Assembly: GCA_050011095.1 (NCBI GenBank) | Contig: JBEKJU010000279.1 | Location: 1-5,005, forward strand | DNA: 5,005 nt | From: JBEKJU01 sp050011095 | GTDB lineage: Bacteria; Desulfobacterota; Syntrophorhabdia; Syntrophorhabdales; WCHB1-27 | Direction: 5' to 3' | Part shown: in pieces, positions 1 to 5,005 of the stretch | Position numbering within the stretch: position 1 is the stretch's first letter | Layout: each line of letters begins with the position of its first letter | The notes under the pieces: model-generated | The model's input: only the letters and a program-made list of their open reading frames with translations | What the model was told of the DNA's origin: nothing | The model's database searches: none | Program-made: the position numbers and the translations under genes

Positions 1-1185
1 CATTTTACCCTGATCCGTGTCTTACTGCTGGCCGGCTGGATAAGGGTCCTGAGTCGCAGTGAATTTCGGGGGTTGCGTCTCAACGTCATCGACAGGGCCT
101 TCATCGTGTGGGTGGCGGTTGGGGCCGTGATGTATGTGGTAAGACAGGGGGCGTCATCCGAGGCCGCCGTAAATCGCCTCGGTTTTGTCTATAATGCCGT
201 GATGGCCTATTTTCTTTTCAGGGCGTTGGTGCGGGACATGGACGATGTGATACAGGCGATCAGGCTGATGGCGATAGTCATGCTTCCTTTGGCGGCCCTC
301 ATTTGCGTCGAGCGCATGACCGGGAGAAACATATTCGCGGTGTTCGGCGGTGTACCGGAGCTTACGGTGGTGCGTGAAGGCAGATTGCGATGCCAGGGGC
401 CGTTCCGGCACCCCATCCTGGCGGGGACCTATGGCGCGACCTCCATCCCGTTGTTTATCGCCGTCTGGGCAAAGGGCAGGGCGTCTCGCGGCGTAATTGC
501 CGCCGCCCTGACCGCGGCGGGGGCGATCGTGATACTCTCCTCCTCCAGCGGACCTGTTATGGCGCTCCTGGGCGTAGTGGCCGGCCTTATCATGTGGCGA
601 TTTCGAGAAAACATAAGATTGGCATGGTGGGCGGCCCTGTTCGCGGTCGTGTCGCTTCACCTGGTCATGAAGGCACCCGTATGGGCCCTTATCGGCCGAG
701 CGTCTACGGTGGTTGGCGGCACGGGATGGCACCGCTCGGAGTTAATCGATCAGGCGATCAAGCATGCAGGCGAGTGGTGGCTTTGGGGCACGGACTACAC
801 CGCTCACTGGATGTCCGGTACCTTGCCAGACCAACCGAATATGATTGATATCACCAATCAATATATTGCCGAAGGGGTTAACGGTGGGCTTTTAACCATG
901 CTCCTCTTCATCGGCGTTATTATCTTATGTTTCCGGCAATTGGGCCGCAGATTGCGGGTTCTCTATGGGGAGAACGCGAAGGTAGACGCCCTGGCGACGT
1001 GGTTTATCGGGGTGGCGGTTTTTGCCCATGCCCTTTCCTTCCTGTCGGTTGCCTATTTTGATCAACTTACGGTCTTCTGGTATTTCGCGCTGGGCTGTAT
1101 CTCCAGCATATCGGGGTATTCAGAGCGCGTCATCGCGGGGATGGAGGAAGCGCCGGAGGGGGGAGGTGTTTTTGCCGGCTTCTAA
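1..1185 (+). CDS. O-antigen polymerase/ligase-like polytopic membrane protein (5' end outside window)
   Basis: Likely an inner-membrane Wzy/WaaL-type protein (O-antigen ligase-like family) that polymerises or transfers lipid-linked glycans on the periplasmic side. The frame is open from base 1 with no stop, and the residues before the TTG at 73 (a hydrophobic stretch, then RVLSRSEFRGLRLNVIDRAF) resemble this family. I therefore treat the gene as truncated by the window edge and not as starting at 73. The visible part is 394 residues with about nine or ten hydrophobic segments. Family-like features are GPFRHPILAGTYG near residues 133-145, a large extracytoplasmic stretch with HRSELIDQA (about 244-252) and EWWLWGTDYTAHWM (about 258-271), then DITNQYIAEG (about 283-292) before the last membrane helices. 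Conserved Arg and His in such loops are typical of the fold. Polymerase and ligase cannot be separated from sequence alone. The 3' end overlaps the next gene, which supports an operon. Confidence 0.85.
   Translation, partial: HFTLIRVLLLAGWIRVLSRSEFRGLRLNVIDRAFIVWVAVGAVMYVVRQGASSEAAVNRLGFVYNAVMAYFLFRALVRDMDDVIQAIRLMAIVMLPLAALICVERMTGRNIFAVFGGVPELTVVREGRLRCQGPFRHPILAGTYGATSIPLFIAVWAKGRASRGVIAAALTAAGAIVILSSSSGPVMALLGVVAGLIMWRFRENIRLAWWAALFAVVSLHLVMKAPVWALIGRASTVVGGTGWHRSELIDQAIKHAGEWWLWGTDYTAHWMSGTLPDQPNMIDITNQYIAEGVNGGLLTMLLFIGVIILCFRQLGRRLRVLYGENAKVDALATWFIGVAVFAHALSFLSVAYFDQLTVFWYFALGCISSISGYSERVIAGMEEAPEGGGVFAGF
1155..1165 (+). promoter_or_regulatory. Ribosome binding site supporting the GTG start at 1166
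   Basis: A purine-rich GGAGGGGGGAG run lies inside the end of the upstream gene. GGAGG at 1155-1159 is 6 bases before the GTG at 1166, and the second GGAGG at 1162-1166 is 5 bases before a TTG at 1172. It favours one of these two starts for the beta-helix gene over the distant ATG at 1022, which has no comparable site. Confidence 0.55.
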
Positions 1186-2746
1186 AAGGAGAAGTTTCAG
1201 ATTTGACGTGCTGAAGCCCCTTATCATAACATGCGCCCTCTTGCTCCTGCCCTGGGCGGTTTTGGCCGGCACTTATTATATTGATTACCAATCAGGATCG
1301 GACAAGAACACCGGGACCGGCAAATCGGTCCCTTGGAAGCGCCATCCCTGCATGATCGGGTTCGGTGGCTCCTATACCCACGCCGCCGGCGACATCTTCA
1401 TCTTCAAAGGCGGCGTGACATGGGCATACTCATCCGCCGATCATCTTTTTCCAATGAATCTGAAAGCCGGGGGGGCATCCGGGAACCCCGACCGATACAC
1501 GGTAGATCGGACCTGGTACTCGGGGAACGCATGGAAGCGCCCTGTTTTCGACGGAGGCCAGCAGTATGGCGGAAGCATCACGACTTTGGGGGCAAACAGC
1601 TTTATCATCCACGACGCGAATCCCCTTTCGAATGTTATTATCGACGGCCTGCAACTTCAAAATGTGGGGAATCCCGCGGACGCTTCGGGCACGGCCGTGC
1701 TGTTTTCCAACGGCGGCAGCTCCATCGAGATCAAGAACTGCATCTTGAGACCTTACGGTGTTCAGGCATTCGGATATGTATCATCCACCACGTCAAACCA
1801 TATCCATATCCACCATAATCGGATAATGAATGCCGGAAGGGGCGTTATATACGGTAATGTTGGGGCCTCGGTCAATGATGTGCAGGTTCACAATAATACG
1901 TGGCAGGGATACGGGATACCCCTCGGGTCTTATCATGGTGATGGGTTGATGATCGGATGCGCCGCGGGTTGCTCCGGAGGCGATCCCGCAACGGTGACGA
2001 ATATTCAGTTTTATAACAATTTTTTCTACGGGTCATGGGCCGGTGGGGCAACCGCCCAATACTACGCAAACGGTTTCACCAACAACACACGCATCTACAA
2101 TAACGTGTTCGCCGTTGAGGACGTTTCCTGCAATGTAGTGGGGACGTGCGTCGGTTCTTTTGTAGCCTTAGCCAATCATAACAGCAATATTTATATATAC
2201 AATAACACCTTTTCCGCTGACTCGGACCCAGGTTCCGGGACCGGAAAGGGCGTGTTGATCTCGGCGATAAGCCTGGTGCGTAATCCCTCCGGGACCCTTG
2301 TGATTGAAGGGAACATTTTTTCAGGGACACCAATTGATATAGTGAGCGACACCCCTTATTCCGCGTATTCTTCGGCTGCCATCGACTATAATCTTCACAA
2401 CCCGTCGTCAATCGGCGGGTACGGAACCTTGTCGTATGTGGGAGGGACAGGAGGATATCAATGTAAATCGCTTGCGGCCTGTCGGGCCAAAGGGATTGAG
2501 CTGCACGGCATCTCGGGTGATCCCAAATTCGTCTCCATTCCTCACGGCACGGTAGGCAGCGGGAATTGGCATCTTCAATCTAGCTCGCCCGCGATAGACG
2601 CCTTTCCCATTGCACAGGCGCCGGTGGGTATATTTAAGGTTGATATCGATGGCAACGCCCGTCCCTCTGAATCTGCCTGGGATATGGGGGCATACGAACA
2701 TGGGGCGCTTCGGGCCCCCGGTAATTTGCCGGGAACCGGTCCATGA
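1166..2746 (+). CDS. Exported right-handed parallel beta-helix protein of a polysaccharide locus
   Basis: Probably a secreted or periplasmic protein that acts on or binds the polysaccharide made by this locus. The pectate-lyase-like fold is shared by lyases, hydrolases, epimerases and pure binding proteins, so the reaction is unknown. From the GTG at 1166 it has 526 residues. A basic n-region (KRRSFR) and a hydrophobic core ending AVLA give a signal peptide with likely cleavage near residue 34. The mature start (GTYYIDYQSGSDKNTGTG, then a PWKRHP segment and DIFIFKGGVTW) is typical of this type of beta-helix protein. Repeated coil motifs of the form I-x-I-x-N-N-x-F follow, for example HIHIHHNRI, DVQVHNNTW, NIQFYNNFF, RIYNNVF, IYIYNNTF and LVIEGNIF. 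The C-terminus has SPAIDA and DIDGNARP...WDMGAYEH, the usual closing element of such proteins. Three close Cys pairs suggest disulfides. The start could also be TTG 1172 or GTG 1208. It overlaps both neighbours, so it is likely translationally coupled. Confidence 0.85.
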   Translation: MFLPASKRRSFRFDVLKPLIITCALLLLPWAVLAGTYYIDYQSGSDKNTGTGKSVPWKRHPCMIGFGGSYTHAAGDIFIFKGGVTWAYSSADHLFPMNLKAGGASGNPDRYTVDRTWYSGNAWKRPVFDGGQQYGGSITTLGANSFIIHDANPLSNVIIDGLQLQNVGNPADASGTAVLFSNGGSSIEIKNCILRPYGVQAFGYVSSTTSNHIHIHHNRIMNAGRGVIYGNVGASVNDVQVHNNTWQGYGIPLGSYHGDGLMIGCAAGCSGGDPATVTNIQFYNNFFYGSWAGGATAQYYANGFTNNTRIYNNVFAVEDVSCNVVGTCVGSFVALANHNSNIYIYNNTFSADSDPGSGTGKGVLISAISLVRNPSGTLVIEGNIFSGTPIDIVSDTPYSAYSSAAIDYNLHNPSSIGGYGTLSYVGGTGGYQCKSLAACRAKGIELHGISGDPKFVSIPHGTVGSGNWHLQSSSPAIDAFPIAQAPVGIFKVDIDGNARPSESAWDMGAYEHGALRAPGNLPGTGP

Positions 2747-4266
2747 GACGAATCGATGGGAGGGAGTTGATTGCCCGGCTCTCCACCTTTATCTCTGATA
2801 GTGGGCTGAGGGCGAGTTCATTCCGCGGCGGCGCGATTCTCGGGGTGTCCGGCGGGTTTGAGTCCGCTGCCCGTCTTGCCCGCAACGTCATTTTCGCGAG
2901 GCTGCTGGCTCCTCAACTTTTCGGGCTTATGGCTGTTGTTCTCAGTTTCTCGGGCTTGCTGGAATCTCTCACCGAAGCGGGTGTCCGCTATGCAATAATC
3001 CAGAATCCTCGAGGCAACGAGAGGGCATATCTTAACATTGCCTGGTGGTTTTCGTCAGTAAGAGGACTCCTCCTCTATTCGGTTGCTTTTGCCGCTGCAC
3101 CCCTTGTCGCGCGATTCTATGACAACTACGAGCTTACATGGCTCATCAGGGTGAGTTGCTCGGCCATCCTTTTTAACGGCTGTCTCAGCGTGGCGCTCTT
3201 TGCCGACATGAAGGGCATGGAATTCAAGTCCTGGGCCCTTGCCTGCAACGGAGGGAGCATTATCTCGCTGGCCGCGACCGTTCTGTTCGCATTCTATTAC
3301 CCGACTGTATGGGCGCTGGTTTTCGGGTTAGTGTCCGATGCGGCGATCAGGTGCATTATGTCTTATGTTGTCCGCCCCTTCATGCCCCGCTGGAAATTCG
3401 CAAAGGACGATCTGGCTGCCCTGCTGAAATACAGCCGGGGCTTCGTGGGATTGCCGATCCTTTACGCGGTATCGCGCACGGCGGATGTCTTCACCCTTGC
3501 CAAAGTCGCGTCGCCCGGCCTGGTTGGCATCTATTCTCTGGCCAGTTCGCTCGTACGCGCCCCCCAGGATCTCGTAAACAGGGTAGTAGCCCAAGTGGCC
3601 CTGCCTGCCCTATCGGCCGTGCAGGACGACAAACCCAAGCTACGCAAAGCGGTCTTGCAGGGGGTTTCCCTTTTGGCGTCCCTTGCCTTTCCTGCCATAG
3701 CATTCGCATGGCTCTACGGAGGCTTTCTCTTGAGGATCGTTTACGGGCCGCGATATGCCGCGGCCGGTATTCCCTTCGCAATCCTTTTCACCGCGGCGGC
3801 GATCGAAATCACCACCGTACCCATAGCCACGCTCTATTTTGCAACCGGCAAACCAGGGCTCCATAGGCTTTTTTCTCTCGTCAGGGCAGCCGTTCTCATC
3901 ATCTCCATCGCACCCGCCTGCTATCTGTTCGGTTGGAACGGGGCGGCATTCTCGGTTCTTCTTGCGACAGCGGGCGGCTATGCGGTACAGGCGTTGAGAA
4001 TCCGCTCGATAATCAATATCAGGACATCCGAGATTGTCAAAAGTCTTGGGAAGCCGCTGATCCGTACCGTTGCCGCATTCCCGGTCTGGCTGGCGGGAGA
4101 CGGGCTGTTTCCCGGCACTAATCTCAAAATGCGTGTGACTGTTGCCGGCCTGGGCCTGCTTATCGCTTATGGTCTCACCGCATGGCCTTACCTGGGCCGC
4201 AAGGGCAGCTACAATAGTGGGGACACCCCTGTCATGGAGCGCGGCCGGAAAGCATCAGGCGAATGA
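2743..4266 (+). CDS. Wzx-type polysaccharide flippase (MOP superfamily exporter)
   Basis: Predicted to flip undecaprenyl-linked repeat units from the cytoplasmic to the periplasmic face of the inner membrane. The product is 507 residues, close to the usual 480-500 for WzxC/TuaB-like members of the polysaccharide synthesis (MOP/MATE-like) family. After a short basic cytoplasmic N-terminus, the first helices carry GFESAARLARNVIFARLLAP and QLFGLMAVVLSFSG. These, followed by EAGVRYAIIQNP (about 78-89) and a polar loop before LNIAWWFSSVRG, are the characteristic N-terminal pattern. About 12-14 hydrophobic segments follow, with a central basic loop (RPFMPRWKFAKDD) and a later loop (PALSAVQDDKPKLRKAV) of the kind seen between the two halves of such transporters. 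The ATG sits in an ATGA overlap with the stop of the beta-helix gene, so translation is probably by re-initiation, and the site itself has no strong ribosome binding site. Specific substrate cannot be told. The gene is intact. Confidence 0.9.
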   Translation: MRRIDGRELIARLSTFISDSGLRASSFRGGAILGVSGGFESAARLARNVIFARLLAPQLFGLMAVVLSFSGLLESLTEAGVRYAIIQNPRGNERAYLNIAWWFSSVRGLLLYSVAFAAAPLVARFYDNYELTWLIRVSCSAILFNGCLSVALFADMKGMEFKSWALACNGGSIISLAATVLFAFYYPTVWALVFGLVSDAAIRCIMSYVVRPFMPRWKFAKDDLAALLKYSRGFVGLPILYAVSRTADVFTLAKVASPGLVGIYSLASSLVRAPQDLVNRVVAQVALPALSAVQDDKPKLRKAVLQGVSLLASLAFPAIAFAWLYGGFLLRIVYGPRYAAAGIPFAILFTAAAIEITTVPIATLYFATGKPGLHRLFSLVRAAVLIISIAPACYLFGWNGAAFSVLLATAGGYAVQALRIRSIINIRTSEIVKSLGKPLIRTVAAFPVWLAGDGLFPGTNLKMRVTVAGLGLLIAYGLTAWPYLGRKGSYNSGDTPVMERGRKASGE

Positions 4267-4352
4267 CCTCAACCGCAAGCCCGTAGAGGGATAATAAAAG
4301 GCTGTTCACACACAAGCCATAAACGTCAAACCCGAGGGGCGACGCGATACGA
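4267..4352 (+). other. Short intergenic gap without a recognised promoter or terminator
   Basis: These 86 bases separate the flippase stop from the first start of the acyltransferase. GATAAT at 4290-4295 looks like a -10 element, but the position 17 bases upstream (CCTCAA) is not a -35 element. No stem followed by a T-run is seen. A GAGGGG at 4334-4339 lies 13 bases before the ATG at 4353, which is long for a ribosome binding site. The simplest reading is read-through transcription from the upstream operon. Confidence 0.4.
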
Positions 4353-4361
4353 ATGAACTAC

Positions 4362-4369
4362 AAGGGAGA
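4362..4369 (+). promoter_or_regulatory. Ribosome binding site placed for the ATG at 4373
   Basis: AAGGGAGA lies 3 bases upstream of the ATG at 4373 (GGGAG core at 4364-4368, 4-base gap). It also encodes part of the N-terminal fragment read from 4353, so it may be coincidental. If used, it gives the catalytic body without any frame change. The ATG at 4353 has only a distant GAGGGG. Confidence 0.4.
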
Positions 4370-4372
4370 CAA

Positions 4373-5005
4373 ATGGTTTCCGGACGGCATTTTATTCACC
4401 CTCTACCGGATCAACAACCGGCACCTGCGGAAGACGATCAGGGAGGTGCTGCTCAGGACGCCCGGTGCGGAGCTTTATTCGAAGACGCTGCGAAAATTTT
4501 TTTGAAGTACCATAACGTCGAAGTGGGAATGTATACTTATGGGGCTTTCCATCCCGATCTTTCTCCGGGCACTGCGATCGGACGGTATACGTCGGTTCCA
4601 CGAAACCTGTTGGTGATCGACGGAAGCCACCCCATAGCGCACATGTCTTCCCATCCATTTTTCTTCAATCCCGACCTTGGATTTGTGGACCGTCTCCTGA
4701 TACGGAGAAGAAACGTTCTCGTGATCGGCAACGACGTATACATAGGCTTGAATGTGACGATACTGCCATCCGTAACCAGCATAGGAGACGGTGCGGTAAT
4801 TGCCGCGGGCAGTGTCGTTATTAAGGACGTTCCACCCTTCGCTATTCTTGGGGGAAACCCGGGGAAGGTCATTCGATATAGATTTAGCCCGGAGACCGTG
4901 GAGAAAATCATGAAGTCAAAATGGTGGGAAAAAGATATCAAAGAACTCAAGGCGAATAGCCTGGAATTTTCCGGCTTCCTCAAACCCTTGGAAACGCCTG
5001 AGGCC
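4373..5005 (+). CDS. CatB-like hexapeptide-repeat O-acyltransferase, catalytic body (3' end outside window)
   Basis: Likely a cytoplasmic acetyltransferase of the xenobiotic/CatB-like left-handed beta-helix group that acylates a sugar of the polysaccharide using acetyl-CoA. The frame is open from ATG 4373 to the window end (211 residues, no stop). Residues from 4502 on are family-like: KYHNVEVGMYTYGAF, AIGRYTSVPRNL, then IDGSHPIAHMSSHPFFFNP. The His at 4628 in that last segment is in the place of the catalytic histidine. Hexapeptide turns follow in VIGNDVYIGLNVTILPSVTSIGDGAVIAAGSVVIKDVPPFAILGGNPGKVIRYRF, written here as separate coils: VIGNDV, YIGLNV, SIGDGA, VIAAGS and GGNPGKVIRYRF. A C-terminal helical tail (SPETVEKIMKSKWWEKDIKELK) matches the family's ending. 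The first 43 residues from 4373 (MVSGRHFIHPLPDQQ...) do not look like this family and occupy the shifted frame of the true N-terminus at 4353. AAGGGAGA at 4362-4369 is a good ribosome binding site for 4373. Whether the product is functional is uncertain. Confidence 0.75.
   Translation, partial: MVSGRHFIHPLPDQQPAPAEDDQGGAAQDARCGALFEDAAKIFLKYHNVEVGMYTYGAFHPDLSPGTAIGRYTSVPRNLLVIDGSHPIAHMSSHPFFFNPDLGFVDRLLIRRRNVLVIGNDVYIGLNVTILPSVTSIGDGAVIAAGSVVIKDVPPFAILGGNPGKVIRYRFSPETVEKIMKSKWWEKDIKELKANSLEFSGFLKPLETPEA
4493..4503 (+). other. A4T7 homopolymer at the frame break
   Basis: AAAATTTTTTT immediately precedes G at 4504. In the frame of the 4353 start, the codons are AAA TTT TTT TGA. A one-base backward slip of the last TTT re-pairs perfectly and continues as TTG AAG into the catalytic body. 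Adding one T during transcription has the same effect. This is also the kind of run where assemblies from error-prone reads lose a base. Confidence 0.7.

Larger units (their letters stand above)
4353..4505 (+). pseudogene. N-terminal fragment of the acyltransferase, in a different frame from the catalytic body
   Basis: This 50-residue reading starts MNYKGDKWFPDGILFTLYRI and ends with LYSKTLRKFF before TGA at 4503-4505. The amphipathic, basic N-terminus followed by RxTIRExLLRT and YSKTLR resembles the leader of CatB-like O-acetyltransferases found in polysaccharide loci, where the sequence normally continues directly with a KYH-x-V-E-x-G-M-Y-x-Y-G segment. Exactly that continuation (LKYHNVEVGMYTYGAF) is found here, but one frame back, starting at the TTG at 4502. 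The stop is thus reached immediately after the T7 run, and one extra T would fuse the two parts perfectly. There is no alternative ATG, GTG or TTG between the in-frame TAA at 4320 and 4353. The assignment of this fragment to the same original gene is inference from recognisable family pattern. Confidence 0.65.

Noticed and set aside
154..732. Minus-strand open frame of 192 residues within the first gene
   Set aside because: The translation is rich in Arg, His and Gly and low in structure, as expected for an antisense shadow of a membrane protein gene.
1022..1165. ATG at 1022 as the start of the beta-helix gene
   Set aside because: It would put a 48-residue Arg- and Ser-rich extension, overlapping the last helices of the upstream gene, before a signal peptide, and it has no ribosome binding site. 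The later starts are better.
73..1185. TTG at 73 as the real start of the first gene
   Set aside because: The frame is open to base 1 and the residues upstream of 73 look like family sequence (a hydrophobic segment followed by a basic loop), so the gene most likely starts outside the window.
1800..2215. Repeated AATAAT/ACAAT-type strings as a DNA repeat array
   Set aside because: They encode the Asn-Asn turns of the beta-helix coils and reflect protein repeats, with irregular spacing, not a nucleotide repeat or CRISPR array.
3309..3866. Plus-strand open frame of 185 residues within the flippase gene
   Set aside because: It lies wholly inside the convincing flippase in another frame, and its Cys/Arg/Pro-rich translation matches no family.
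4290..4295. GATAAT as a -10 promoter element for the acyltransferase
   Set aside because: There is no acceptable -35 element at the right distance, and AT-rich hexamers like this are expected by chance in a short gap.
4537..4983. Long minus-strand open frame opposite the acyltransferase
   Set aside because: It is the antisense shadow of a recognisable hexapeptide acyltransferase and its translation has no recognisable domain.

Overview
The window lies inside a surface or extracellular polysaccharide biosynthesis locus of a Gram-negative bacterium. The base composition looks moderately GC-rich by eye. The mix of an O-antigen-ligase-like membrane protein, an exported parallel beta-helix protein, a Wzx-type exporter and a hexapeptide acyltransferase resembles exopolysaccharide clusters of Desulfobacterota-type organisms such as Geobacter relatives. 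That assignment is an inference from protein style, and no marker gene fixes the taxon.

All supported genes are on the + strand. (1) From the left edge to 1185 is the C-terminal part of a polytopic O-antigen polymerase/ligase-like protein, open to the left edge. (2) 1166-2746 is a secreted right-handed beta-helix protein that overlaps gene 1 by about 20 bases. (3) 2743-4266 is a Wzx/MOP-family flippase that overlaps gene 2 by 4 bases (ATGA). (4) After an 86-base gap comes a CatB-like left-handed beta-helix O-acyltransferase that runs off the right edge. The first three genes are packed like one translationally coupled operon, and the fourth is probably co-transcribed.

As a working model (inference), the flippase moves lipid-linked repeat units across the inner membrane and the Wzy/ligase-like protein polymerises or transfers them. 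The beta-helix protein binds, trims or modifies the polymer outside the cytoplasmic membrane, and the acyltransferase decorates sugars with acyl groups in the cytoplasm. No glycosyltransferase is present, so these presumably lie outside the window.

The most notable observation is in gene 4. Its family-like N-terminus (start 4353) and its catalytic body are in different frames, separated by a -1 shift exactly at an A4T7 homopolymer (4493-4503). A second ATG at 4373 has its own well-placed ribosome binding site and opens the catalytic frame directly, but with a 43-residue N-terminus of unrelated sequence. This could be a disabled gene, a sequencing homopolymer error, or recoding by slippage. 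No CRISPR array, RNA gene, insertion sequence or convincing rho-independent terminator was seen.
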